Positions 1 to 7,665 of a stretch of 28,480 nt of DNA are shown here, in pieces. The position numbers were made by a program, and so were the translations under genes. The notes beneath the pieces are model-generated. The model had not been told where the DNA came from and made no database searches. It saw only the letters and a program-made list of their open reading frames with translations. Origin of the DNA: JBHPGW01 sp042569785. Its GTDB lineage: Bacteria; Planctomycetota; Phycisphaerae; Sedimentisphaerales; Anaerobacaceae. The stretch's first letter is position 1, and each line of letters starts with the position of its first letter. Location: contig JBHPGW010000034.1 in NCBI GenBank assembly GCA_042569785.1, positions 1 to 28,480 on the forward strand, written 5' to 3'.

Positions 1-1308
1 CTCAAGCAAAAGTTGTGTGACAAACTGCCAGGTAACTCCGCGATCAGGTGAACGGAAGAATTTCAGCCTTTCATTGATGCCGCTTCCATACTCTGAGCCT
101 ACTATCAGCCACGACCCGTCATTGGCCTCATAAACATGTCCTGGTACCATGCAATTGCTATCACCAGCTTCAACGGTATTGAGCCATCGCGGATTCGTCC
201 ATGTATGGCCGCCATCGTTACTGTCATAAAAAATAACGTCCCAGTTACCCCATGGTCCCTCGCCATGAGCATCGCTGTGCAGTAGTAACGTACCGTCATT
301 TAGCTTTTGGATCCGTGGACAGTGTATTATATATTCCGGCGTCGAAACAGGAGCAGACCATGTTTGCCCAAGGTCATAACTATGGCTTATCGAACCGCCT
401 CTACCATCACTACTGCCGGTATGCGAGCTATTCTGCCATACACAGATAAGATGATCAGGCCCAACCTGAGCAACATCAGGAAAGCCAAAATGACTTCCCT
501 CTTCCCTGAATATCGTAACGTGCTTGCCGGGTTTGCGCCAGGTAGATTGCATCGAACCAAATTCAAAACCGGCGCCGCTCTTAACAACGCGGTCCGTCTT
601 GGCTAACCGATGCGGACGAATCTGTTCACCGACACCCCACTTACTTGAGCGAACCTTTATGTCACCTATTTTAGAAGCTGGATAATCATCCCGAATCTCA
701 ACATGATTTATACTCTTAACAGGATTGATCAACCGCACATTCTCAGCTAACAAAAACCAGTCATCATCACCGCGGCCGCTGACGTGGATCGTCATCTTGT
801 TCTTATCCATATCCAGCTTGATCTTAAAATCGTAAGCTGTGTTAGGCCGCATATAGGGACCGAAATAATTTATACTGCCGTCGGTCGCCCACGGACACAT
901 CTTAGCGTCGACTGCTCGATTGTCATCACCAAGGCCAAACTTAACCGCCGGCACAAATACATCGCCTTTCTTTTGGCCAACAGAAACTATCTGCGGATAT
1001 TTCGGTACTGTTGTCACTAAAGGTTCATGCTTAGCGGATTCTGTCGCCGCCCCTGGTGTCGGGTCGACAGGGCCCATATCAAACGGTGTCTTTTCATCCT
1101 CAGAATCGGCAGGATCTTTTGACGAACCTCTTGGTATCGGATTAACAGGGCCCATCTCAAAAGTGGCATAGATATATGCAACACCTTTTACCGGCTTGAT
1201 CTGTCCGGTCCTCAAACGTTCCTTATCTGACTGATCACACCCCAAAGACGTAAACAAAACCAATGCAACGACAAGAATCGCCTTTTTTATTTTATTTTCC
1301 TTTATCAT
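1..1308 (-). CDS. Sialidase-like BNR/Asp-box lipoprotein (partial, C-terminus off left edge)
   Basis: The frame is open without a stop for 436 codons from the ATG at 1308 to base 1, so the C-terminus lies outside the window. The N-terminus has basic residues, a hydrophobic stretch (AILVVALVLFTS) and a lipobox ending LGC at residue 24, which predicts an outer-surface or periplasmic lipoprotein. The C-terminal half has three Asp-box motifs of the form S-x-D-x-G-x-T-W, encoded near 381-357 (SYDLGQTWS), 227-201 (SNDGGHTWT) and 52-23 (SPDRGVTWQ). These mark the six-bladed propeller of sialidases and related BNR proteins. The segment after the lipobox contains two copies of F(E/D)MGPV(N/D)P separated by an acidic stretch, probably a flexible linker. 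An exo-glycosidase or carbohydrate-binding role is likely, but sialidase specificity cannot be claimed because the Arg triad cannot be assessed in a partial protein. Confidence 0.85.
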   Translation of the reverse strand, partial: MIKENKIKKAILVVALVLFTSLGCDQSDKERLRTGQIKPVKGVAYIYATFEMGPVNPIPRGSSKDPADSEDEKTPFDMGPVDPTPGAATESAKHEPLVTTVPKYPQIVSVGQKKGDVFVPAVKFGLGDDNRAVDAKMCPWATDGSINYFGPYMRPNTAYDFKIKLDMDKNKMTIHVSGRGDDDWFLLAENVRLINPVKSINHVEIRDDYPASKIGDIKVRSSKWGVGEQIRPHRLAKTDRVVKSGAGFEFGSMQSTWRKPGKHVTIFREEGSHFGFPDVAQVGPDHLICVWQNSSHTGSSDGRGGSISHSYDLGQTWSAPVSTPEYIIHCPRIQKLNDGTLLLHSDAHGEGPWGNWDVIFYDSNDGGHTWTNPRWLNTVEAGDSNCMVPGHVYEANDGSWLIVGSEYGSGINERLKFFRSPDRGVTWQFVTQLLLE

Positions 1309-1461
1309 TTTTAAGCATACTTACCAATAAAAATATTTGCAGCCGTATTATAGCAGTGATGACAACTCTATGTAAAGACAGAAATTAATATACCTCAAGG
1401 CAGCGTTTCGGCTAAAAAGAGCTCGCTCCGGGTGAGATATTATTGTATAATAAAAAATTCA

Positions 1462-2040
1462 ATGAGAATTATAGCAGGCACAAAACGTGGTATGAAATTG
1501 ATCAGTCCCGAAGGCGACGTTTCGCGTCCGATCACCGACAGGGTCAAGGAGTCTCTTTTCAGCATGCTTTATAAGTATGATCTGCCTGCGGGCAAGATGG
1601 TAGCCGATGTTTTTGCGGGTGTCGGCTCAATGGGTTTGGAATCGCTCAGCCGAGACGCGGAATTTGTTACTTTTGTCGAGAAAGACCCGAAAATTGCCGC
1701 GATACTCAATAAAAACATTGCAAAGGCAGGCTTCGCGGACAGATCGAAGGTTTTGCAGTCGGACGCTTTCAGGATAGGTGCCGCAGTTAGTAAAGGTAGA
1801 TATGACCTTGTTTTCGTTGACCCGCCGTACCCACTTACTAAGGATACAGGCCCGGATTCACAATTGAGTCACTTACTCAGCTTATTGCCCGACCAGACCA
1901 ATGCCGGTGCGATCATCGTGGTCAGAACTCGCAAGGGTATCTCTTTGCCAGGCCCTTATCAAAAACTTGATATAATAGACACCCGTCATTGGGGAACTAT
2001 GGCGATAACTATATTATGGAGAAAGCCAGATGACCAATGA
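1462..2040 (+). CDS. rsmD: 16S rRNA (guanine966-N2)-methyltransferase RsmD
   Basis: The 192-residue protein is the usual size for RsmD, which methylates N2 of G966 in 16S rRNA using S-adenosylmethionine. It starts with the family N-terminus MRIIAGTKRG, followed by RPITDRVKESLFSML (residues 22-36), the SAM-binding motif DVFAGVGSMGLE (49-60) and the catalytic DPPY (120-123). An in-frame GTG at 1432 would add ten residues (VRYYCIIKNS) with no family resemblance, so the ATG at 1462 is preferred. No Shine-Dalgarno is visible, but a perfect TATAAT lies at 1446-1451, so the message could be nearly leaderless. The 3' end overlaps the next gene by 11 bases, which implies co-translation. Confidence 0.93.
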   Translation: MRIIAGTKRGMKLISPEGDVSRPITDRVKESLFSMLYKYDLPAGKMVADVFAGVGSMGLESLSRDAEFVTFVEKDPKIAAILNKNIAKAGFADRSKVLQSDAFRIGAAVSKGRYDLVFVDPPYPLTKDTGPDSQLSHLLSLLPDQTNAGAIIVVRTRKGISLPGPYQKLDIIDTRHWGTMAITILWRKPDDQ

Positions 2041-3244
2041 AGACGCTGCGATAAAAGTAATAGAGCTCTTACGCGACAAGGGCTTTCAGGCTCTGCTGGC
2101 CGGCGGCTGTGTACGAGATATGCTGCTGGACAGAGACGCAAAAGATTACGACGTTGTAACAAATGCTATTCCGAAAGACGTGATCAGATTATTCAAACGT
2201 ACAATAAAGATTGGTGCTCATTTCGGAGTGATAATGGTCATGCTCGATGATCAGCGCATCGAGGTTGCCACGTTTAGAAGTGACGGCGGTTATGAAGACG
2301 GCAGGCATCCGGCTTCTGTAGAATTCGTTGATGCAAAGCAGGATGCTCTTCGCAGGGATTTTACCATCAACGGGATGTTCTACGATACCGTGAAAGATAA
2401 GGTGATCGACTACGTCAATGGCCAGGCCGATCTGAAAAAACAGGTGATACGCACAATAGGTGAGCCTCAAAAACGTTTCGACGAAGATTACCTGCGAATG
2501 CTGCGCGCGGTTCGATTTTCAACCCAGCTTAAGTTTAAGATAGAGCCAAAAACATGGCAGGGCATCAAAGGTAGCGCGAAAAAGATATCTAAGATAAGCG
2601 GCGAACGAATTTCAATGGAGATAGAAAGCATCCTTATCGACCCCAATCGTAGTCTCGGGTCGGCTATGTTAGTAAAGAGTGGTTTAGCACAGGCCATCTT
2701 CCCCGATTTTGACAACGAACAAGGCAAATTCGCTATTAAAGTGCTGGCGGAATTGCGAAAAAAAGTCAATTATCCCCTGGCACTGGCAGCCCTTTTTGCT
2801 GCTTGTCTGACACATTTTGCCCTGGATAAGTGTGTGATCCTGATGCTCAGCAGAAATCAGAATAAGCATATAAAATTTCTACTGTCAAATCGCGGCAAAC
2901 TGATCAACGAAAAAATTTCTTTAGCAGACCTCAAACAGATCGCTTCCGAGCCGTATTTCCGAGACCTTTACGAACTGCAAAAAACAATTCAGATCGCCGC
3001 TGGCCAAAGCACCGATGCCTTAACGAAACTAAACAGAAGGCTCGAAGAGCTCGGCGATATCGAATTGCGTCCGGATCCTTTACTTAACGGTCACGAGTTG
3101 ATCCGGGCAGGGGCTACGCCGGGGCCGGTACTGGGCCAATTAGCTGAGGAAATGTACATCGCACAACTCGAAGGAAAACTACAGGGCAAAGAAATGGCTC
3201 AAAAGTGGGTGGAAATATGGCTCGAACAACACAAGCAAAAATAA
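2030..3244 (+). CDS. tRNA nucleotidyltransferase / poly(A) polymerase family protein
   Basis: This is a class II nucleotidyltransferase of the CCA-adding enzyme/poly(A) polymerase family, 404 residues, cytoplasmic. The head domain shows GGCVRD (25-30), the metal-binding DYD (39-41), the TFRSDGGYEDGRHP segment near 81-94 and RRDFTINGM (108-116). The neck helix RFDEDYLRMLRAVRF follows. Such enzymes add or repair the 3' CCA of tRNA, or add A tails to RNA. I cannot decide between CCA addition and polyadenylation from the motifs, so no symbol is given. No HD phosphohydrolase motif is seen in the C-terminal half. The start overlaps the end of rsmD by 11 bases, with GAGAAAG just upstream. Confidence 0.9.
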   Translation: MTNEDAAIKVIELLRDKGFQALLAGGCVRDMLLDRDAKDYDVVTNAIPKDVIRLFKRTIKIGAHFGVIMVMLDDQRIEVATFRSDGGYEDGRHPASVEFVDAKQDALRRDFTINGMFYDTVKDKVIDYVNGQADLKKQVIRTIGEPQKRFDEDYLRMLRAVRFSTQLKFKIEPKTWQGIKGSAKKISKISGERISMEIESILIDPNRSLGSAMLVKSGLAQAIFPDFDNEQGKFAIKVLAELRKKVNYPLALAALFAACLTHFALDKCVILMLSRNQNKHIKFLLSNRGKLINEKISLADLKQIASEPYFRDLYELQKTIQIAAGQSTDALTKLNRRLEELGDIELRPDPLLNGHELIRAGATPGPVLGQLAEEMYIAQLEGKLQGKEMAQKWVEIWLEQHKQK

Positions 3245-3251
3245 TCTCAAC

Positions 3252-3278
3252 AGAGCCCCGAGCGTAAGCGACGGGTAA
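3252..3278 (+). repeat. Dispersed 27-bp hairpin repeat, copy A
   Basis: This 27-bp element lies just after the nucleotidyltransferase stop and matches 23 of 27 bases of the element at 8729-8755 in the same orientation. It folds as a short stem with an internal tandem G-A mismatch and a GTAA loop (GNRA type). Relative to copy B, a G-C pair is replaced by A-T. The G's and C's close to the loop therefore look structurally constrained. Confidence 0.6.
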
Positions 3279-3306
3279 TTTAATAGTATAGGAATTTGTA
3301 TTTTTA

Positions 3307-3373
3307 GACACTGATTTACACGGATTGACACTGTTTTTTGTTTTTTCCGCGTTAATCTGCGTTAATCCGTGTC
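3307..3373. repeat. Long imperfect inverted repeat with 10-bp internal periodicity
   Basis: Two 27-base arms (3307-3333 and 3347-3373) are inverted relative to each other with 20 of 27 matches, separated by a T-rich 13-base centre. Each arm is built from a repeated GATTnACnCn decamer. The element fills most of the gap before the sulfatase maturase gene, whose start has no visible Shine-Dalgarno. It resembles intergenic repeats I recall from environmental bacterial genomes, but I cannot name the family. Confidence 0.6.
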
Positions 3374-3413
3374 AAAAAAGTTCCGCCGAAAGCGGGTAAT
3401 TTGAAAATATCCT

Positions 3414-4520
3414 ATGTTTAGTTTACTAATAAAACCTTCCGGAAGCGATTGCGATCTCAATTGCGGATACTGCTTTTACAAGAACCGCCCATCATTAACA
3501 GGCTCTTCTAAAAAACAGCGGATGAGCGAAGACATATTGGAAAAACTCATCGCCGATTTCCTGTCGCTTGGATTTCAGGGCAGTGTGTTTGCGTTCCAGG
3601 GCGGAGAACCAACATTGATGGGCCTGGACTTTTACAAAAAAGTGGTCCAGCTGCAAAAAAAACATTCTCCCCCCGGCCAGATAGTAAGCAACTCCCTGCA
3701 AACCAACGCGGTACTGCTCGATGATGATTGGTGCCAGTTTTTACATGACAATCAGTTTCTCGTTGGTATCAGTCTCGATGGCCCGAAAAAATTCCACGAC
3801 CACTACCGCCTCGACCATTCCGGAAAGGGCAGTTTCGATAAAGTTATCAAAGCTATAGATACCTGCAAAAAGCACAAGGTCGAGTACAATATCCTTACAC
3901 TGCTAAACGATAAAAACGTCGAACACCCAGATGAGCTGTTCGATTTCTTCGCCGAAATGCAGGTTGAATTTTTACAGTTCATTCCATGTGTTGAGACCGA
4001 TTCCACAACCGGTAAGGTAGCCGATTTTTCTATCACGCCTGCCCAGTATGGCGATTTTCTATGCAGAATATTCGACCGCTGGCGTGATTACGAGCAGGGA
4101 AAATTGCATATTCGCGACTTTGATTCGATCCTGTCTTTCTGCCTCAGAGGCTCTCACACCATTTGCACCTTTAGCAAAAAATGCAGCCAATACATTGTTG
4201 TCGAGCATAATGGCGATGTTTTCTGTTGCGATTTTTTTGTTGAGCCCAAATGGCGGCTCGGCAATATACTTGAAACACCGACAGGTGAACTTGCCGGAAG
4301 CGAAAAAAAGCGTATCTTCGCAAGGAACAAGCAAAAACTCTGTAACAAATGTCTCATCTGTCAGCATCTCGATATCTGTCGCGGTGGGTGTGTGAAGGAC
4401 AGAAAAAAAATGGACCAAAGTGTTGACAAGTTAAGTTACTTCTGCGAAAGTTATAAGCGGTTCTTCGATTATTCAATACCAAAATTTCTGCAGATCGCGG
4501 CAAATATAAAAACCGGTTGA
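3414..4520 (+). CDS. Radical SAM anaerobic sulfatase-maturating enzyme (anSME-like)
   Basis: This 368-residue cytoplasmic enzyme belongs to the radical SAM/SPASM family. The radical [4Fe-4S] motif C-x3-C-x2-C is at Cys13, Cys17 and Cys20 (CDLNCGYC). GGEPTLMG follows near residues 64-71. A Cys-rich C-terminal SPASM region is present (CTFSKKC, CDFF, CNKCLICQHLDICRGGC, FCESY) and would hold two auxiliary clusters. anSMEs oxidise the active-site Cys or Ser of a sulfatase to formylglycine without oxygen, before export. The next gene is a Cys-type sulfatase starting about 30 bases downstream, which makes this the likely dedicated maturase. The start is the only reasonable ATG before the cluster motif; the upstream DNA is repeat sequence with no clear ribosome-binding site. 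Confidence 0.92.
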   Translation: MFSLLIKPSGSDCDLNCGYCFYKNRPSLTGSSKKQRMSEDILEKLIADFLSLGFQGSVFAFQGGEPTLMGLDFYKKVVQLQKKHSPPGQIVSNSLQTNAVLLDDDWCQFLHDNQFLVGISLDGPKKFHDHYRLDHSGKGSFDKVIKAIDTCKKHKVEYNILTLLNDKNVEHPDELFDFFAEMQVEFLQFIPCVETDSTTGKVADFSITPAQYGDFLCRIFDRWRDYEQGKLHIRDFDSILSFCLRGSHTICTFSKKCSQYIVVEHNGDVFCCDFFVEPKWRLGNILETPTGELAGSEKKRIFARNKQKLCNKCLICQHLDICRGGCVKDRKKMDQSVDKLSYFCESYKRFFDYSIPKFLQIAANIKTG

Positions 4521-4549
4521 AAGAAAAAAAGGAAAGTGAGGATGAGAAT

Positions 4550-6019
4550 ATGAAGAGTGGTTCAGAAATTAACAGGCGAGAATTTCTCAGGGTTGTCGGT
4601 GTTGGCGCAGCAGCGGTTGCTTTGCCAAATCTTTCCTTTGCGGCTAAGAGACTGGCCAAGAGTAAAAGGCCTAACTTTGTCTTTGTATTCGCCGATGATA
4701 TGGGCTGGGGCGATTTGGGTTGTTATGGAAATCCGCATATCAAGACGCCGAACCTTGACAGGCTTGCCAAGCAGGGGATGTTGTTTACGAATTTTTATGT
4801 CAACGCTTCGGTATGTTCGCCGAGCAGAACCGCTGTTATGACCGGACACTTTCCCGCTCGTCACGGCATTCACGGTTATCTTGCGGATGATCAGCTTAAC
4901 GAGGTTCGCGGTATGCCAAATTGGCTCGACCCGAAGGCGCATATGCTGACAAGATTGCTTCAACATGACGGATATTCCATAGGTCATTTTGGTAAATGGC
5001 ATTTGGGCGGTAGCGAGGGTGAAGAAGGCTATTCAATAGCTCCTACTCCGGATAAATATGGTATTGACGACTACCGTGTTTTAGTCGGTAATGGCAATAT
5101 ATGGCATAATACAGAGGTTGATCAATGGTGGTCTCGCTCTTCGCAGTTGTTTGTCGATGAAACTATCGGCTTTATCGAAAAGAATTGTGACAAGCCTTTC
5201 TATGTGAATCTCTGGCTGCTGGATCCGCATACGATACTGGACCCGACCAAAGAGCAGATGAAGCCTTATTCGAAGTTTGGCCCGCGAGGCGAGGCCGGTA
5301 AGAGGTACAAAGGCGCTCAGCAGGTTTACTATTCTGTCGTAACCAACGCTGACAAACAGGTCGGTCGACTGTTTAACAAGCTCGACGAACTGGGCCTGAC
5401 CGATAATACTGTTGTTATCTTTTCAAGCGACAACGGGCCGGAAGATATAGCTTTTTATCAAATCGCCTCGCATAGCGGTGTAGGTTCTCCGGGCCCATTC
5501 CGGGGACGCAAACGTAGTATTTATGAAGGTGGGATTCGGATGCCTTTCATCATACGCTGGCCTGGTGGAAAAGTGCCGGCTGGTAAGGTTGATAATTCTA
5601 CTGTGATGAGTTGCGTGGATTTACTTCCGACAATTTGCGGGATTGCAGGTGTAAAGCTGCCGGTAGATTTGAAACCTGACGGCGAAGATATGTCGGCTGC
5701 ATTTTCTGGAAAGCCTGTACGTCGAAGCAAGCCATTGATGTGGGAATATTTGCAGGGATTTCACGGCCATCCATGGAACAGGCCGCCGTTACTGGCGATT
5801 CGTGACGGCAAATGGAAGTTGCTGATGAATCCGGATAAGAGTCGGATTGAACTGTATGACTTGGTAGCCGACCCGAGAGAATCGGATAATCTTGCGGATC
5901 AGAATCAAGATGTGGTGAACAAGCTTTCGGCCAAGCTTGTGAAATGGACAGCGACCTTACCTAAAGAAAGGGTAACGCATCAGGATGCCGGAAAGAACGA
6001 TTATCCCTGGCCCAAATAA
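4550..6019 (+). CDS. Tat-exported Cys-type arylsulfatase family protein
   Basis: This 489-residue sulfatase (alkaline phosphatase superfamily) hydrolyses sulfate esters, probably on polysaccharides. Residues 9-31 form a twin-arginine signal (RREFLR followed by a hydrophobic, Ala-rich stretch), so it is exported folded to the periplasm or surface. Metal-binding DD is at 49-50 (FADDMGWGDLG). The formylglycine motif C-S-P-S-R starts at Cys89, and SSDNGPE supplies the late metal ligands. An in-frame TTG at 4517 would add eleven charged residues before the Tat motif; the ATG at 4550 with GTGAGG 8-9 bases upstream is preferred. Maturation is presumably by the radical SAM enzyme encoded just upstream. 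The substrate cannot be told from sequence alone. Confidence 0.93.
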   Translation: MKSGSEINRREFLRVVGVGAAAVALPNLSFAAKRLAKSKRPNFVFVFADDMGWGDLGCYGNPHIKTPNLDRLAKQGMLFTNFYVNASVCSPSRTAVMTGHFPARHGIHGYLADDQLNEVRGMPNWLDPKAHMLTRLLQHDGYSIGHFGKWHLGGSEGEEGYSIAPTPDKYGIDDYRVLVGNGNIWHNTEVDQWWSRSSQLFVDETIGFIEKNCDKPFYVNLWLLDPHTILDPTKEQMKPYSKFGPRGEAGKRYKGAQQVYYSVVTNADKQVGRLFNKLDELGLTDNTVVIFSSDNGPEDIAFYQIASHSGVGSPGPFRGRKRSIYEGGIRMPFIIRWPGGKVPAGKVDNSTVMSCVDLLPTICGIAGVKLPVDLKPDGEDMSAAFSGKPVRRSKPLMWEYLQGFHGHPWNRPPLLAIRDGKWKLLMNPDKSRIELYDLVADPRESDNLADQNQDVVNKLSAKLVKWTATLPKERVTHQDAGKNDYPWPK

Positions 6020-6033
6020 AACTTTTGCCGCAA

Positions 6034-6090
6034 GCCGAAATTGCCTGATTGGCAGAATTATTATACATTTCGGCAGGATTGGGCGATTTT
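6034..6090 (+). terminator. Possible terminator hairpin after the sulfatase gene
   Basis: GCCGAAAT at 6034-6041 pairs with ATTTCGGC at 6067-6074, enclosing a second small hairpin (TGCC/GGCA at 6042-6054). A T-run lies at 6086-6090, which is farther from the stem than in a classic terminator, so this is tentative. Confidence 0.35.
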
Positions 6091-6106
6091 TCAAGCCAAC
6101 AATTAC

Positions 6107-6135
6107 TTGACAGGAAAGGCTTTATAAAATAGCAT
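6107..6135 (+). promoter_or_regulatory. Candidate sigma70-type promoter for the aminotransferase gene
   Basis: A perfect TTGACA (6107-6112) is followed after 17 bases by TAGCAT (6130-6135), which matches the -10 consensus at 4 of 6. The implied untranslated leader is about 120 bases, ending at the ATG at 6264. The region lies after a possible terminator, in agreement with a new transcription unit. Confidence 0.4.
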
Positions 6136-6263
6136 TAACTTTTTTAAACCAAGTGCCGGTTGGCACGAAACAATGGTGTTGCTGTAGGAGCATTTTGAAC
6201 GATGACAAAAAGGTCTGCTCCAAGGCGTTAATTTAATTATGTTGGAGCGTGAAAGGAAAACAG

Positions 6264-7490
6264 ATGTCGAACGGTTACAAGGAATCAAATCGAATTTTCG
6301 AAGAAGCAAAAAAGATCATCCCGGGTGGCGTGACCAAAGCTCGTGTCGCTCACGTACCCGGCAAGTATCCGATCTATATGAAATACGCAAAAGGTGCTCA
6401 CGTCTGGGACGTTGATGACAATGAATATATCGACTGGATGTGCGGTTATGGCTGTATCTACCTGGGCCATCAGTATAAAGAAGTCGACGACGCAGTCAAA
6501 AAGCAGATGGAAGTTGGCTTTACTTCGTTCCTGAGCAATCCTTACCAGAACGAATTCGCCCAGGAGCTTATCGATTACATTCCATGTGCCGAAATGATCC
6601 GTTATTTCAAGACAGGCTCCGACGCAACAACCGCAGCGGTAAGGATCGCAAGGATACACACCGGTCGCGACAAGATCATCCGCTGGGGATATCACGGCTG
6701 GCACGACTGGTCACTGGCAAACTTCTATGGCTTCGATGAGGGCGTCCCCCAGGCAACAAGGGACCTGACCTTAGCCTATGAATATAACGATCTGGAATCG
6801 GTCAAGAAACTCTTCGCTGACAATCCAGGCGAGATCGCGTGTTTGATCACAATGCCTTTCGAGACCGAAATGCCCAAAGAAGGCTTCCTTGAAGGCTTGA
6901 AGAAAATCTGTGCCGAAAACGGCGCACTGTTGATCTTCGATGAAGTTCGTTCAGGCTTCAGAGCAAAGGGCGGCTCAGCTCAGGTACAGTTCGGAGTCAC
7001 CCCGGATATTGGCGTATTTAACAAGGCAATGGGTAACGGCTACCCGATCTCGATCGTTTGCGGTAAGAGTGAATATATGCACGCTGTAGAAAAGGGACTG
7101 CTCTCTGCCACTTTCTTCGTCAGCACACTCGAAATGGCAGCGGCTCGAAAGGTTCTCGAGATCATCAAGAGAGACGGCGTTGTCGAAAGACTCTGGGAAC
7201 TGGGAACAAGGTTCCAGACCCAACTCAAGCAGATCGTGACCCCGAGCCCGATCGATTTCAGCGTTGTCGGAATACCGTCAATGCCGTTATTGAAATTTGA
7301 AATGAAAGACGAACAAGTCAACGAAAAGGCCAAGATGGCTTTCTATGCCGATGTCGCTGAAAATGGGGTTTATCTGCATCCGAATCATCACTGGTTTATG
7401 AACTTCTCACACACCGAAGAAGATGTCGACAGGACAATGGAAGTTATGGCAAACGCGTTAAAGGTCGCCGAAAAAGCTATCGGCGTTTAA
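6264..7490 (+). CDS. PLP-dependent class III aminotransferase, glutamate-1-semialdehyde aminomutase-like
   Basis: This 408-residue cytoplasmic protein has the fold-type I class III aminotransferase layout: GSDATTAAVRIAR for the phosphate site, the ring-binding Asp226 in IFDEVRSGFR, and the Schiff-base Lys254 in FNKAMGNGYP. The overall pattern resembles HemL (IPGGVTKARV near the N-terminus). However, its position in a sugar-catabolism cluster, away from haem genes, argues for an amino-sugar, aldehyde or amine substrate, which is an inference. An in-frame GTG at 6249 exists, but AAGGAAAA ahead of the ATG at 6264 and the family N-terminus favour the latter. A strong terminator follows. Confidence 0.85.
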   Translation: MSNGYKESNRIFEEAKKIIPGGVTKARVAHVPGKYPIYMKYAKGAHVWDVDDNEYIDWMCGYGCIYLGHQYKEVDDAVKKQMEVGFTSFLSNPYQNEFAQELIDYIPCAEMIRYFKTGSDATTAAVRIARIHTGRDKIIRWGYHGWHDWSLANFYGFDEGVPQATRDLTLAYEYNDLESVKKLFADNPGEIACLITMPFETEMPKEGFLEGLKKICAENGALLIFDEVRSGFRAKGGSAQVQFGVTPDIGVFNKAMGNGYPISIVCGKSEYMHAVEKGLLSATFFVSTLEMAAARKVLEIIKRDGVVERLWELGTRFQTQLKQIVTPSPIDFSVVGIPSMPLLKFEMKDEQVNEKAKMAFYADVAENGVYLHPNHHWFMNFSHTEEDVDRTMEVMANALKVAEKAIGV

Positions 7491-7505
7491 TTACAATTAG
7501 AAGTT

Positions 7506-7536
7506 AAGCCTCCAGATTAACCTCTGGGGGCTTTTA
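7506..7536 (+). terminator. Rho-independent terminator after the aminotransferase
   Basis: An 11-bp stem pairs AAGCCTCCAGA (7506-7516) with TCTGGGGGCTT (7523-7533), with one G-T wobble and a TTAACC loop, running into a T-rich tail. It sits 16 bases after the stop codon. Confidence 0.8.
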
Positions 7537-7557
7537 TAATATAAAAAAAGAATTTGT

Positions 7558-7641
7558 CACAGAGAGCACAGAGTTTTCATCTTGTCATTCCCGCGAAGGC
7601 GGGAATCCAGTTTTTTCTCTGAGTCCTCTGTGACCTCTGTG
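7558..7641. repeat. Composite intergenic repeat: CTCTGTG-type inverted arms around a REP-like palindrome
   Basis: The left arm at 7558-7573 (CACAGAGAGCACAGAG) is the inverse of the CTCTGTG-rich right arm at about 7617-7641, which itself contains repeats of CTCTGTG spaced 9-10 bases apart. The right arm, continuing into GGCTAAAA, recurs at 26618-26648. A separate palindrome is nested between the arms. Confidence 0.6.
7584..7610. repeat. REP-like palindrome nested in the composite repeat
   Basis: ATTCCCGC (7587-7594) and GCGGGAAT (7599-7606) form a perfect 8-bp stem around GAAG, flanked by GTC and CCAG. This GTCATTCCCGC...GCGGGAATCCAG type is a common dispersed bacterial repeat. Read as protein it gives the familiar spurious peptide SFPRRRES. 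Confidence 0.7.
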
Positions 7642-7652
7642 GCTAAAAAAGC

Positions 7653-7658
7653 AAGGAG
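7653..7658 (+). promoter_or_regulatory. Ribosome-binding site that fixes the oxidoreductase start
   Basis: AAGGAG lies 7 bases before the ATG at 7666. It selects that codon over an in-frame upstream start at 7582, which would translate the REP-like repeat. Confidence 0.85.
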
Positions 7659-7665
7659 TATATTT

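Noticed and set aside
1432..1461. GTG start for rsmD
   Set aside because: It adds ten residues unlike the family and has no better ribosome-binding site than the ATG at 1462.
6264..7490. HemL of tetrapyrrole synthesis
   Set aside because: The fold and motifs are similar, but there are no other haem genes, and it sits in a sugar-catabolism context; I call it only GSA-aminomutase-like.
7582..7665. N-terminal extension of the oxidoreductase beginning SFPRRRES
   Set aside because: It is translated from the REP-like palindrome and CTCTGTG repeat; the real ribosome-binding site and family N-terminus are at 7666.
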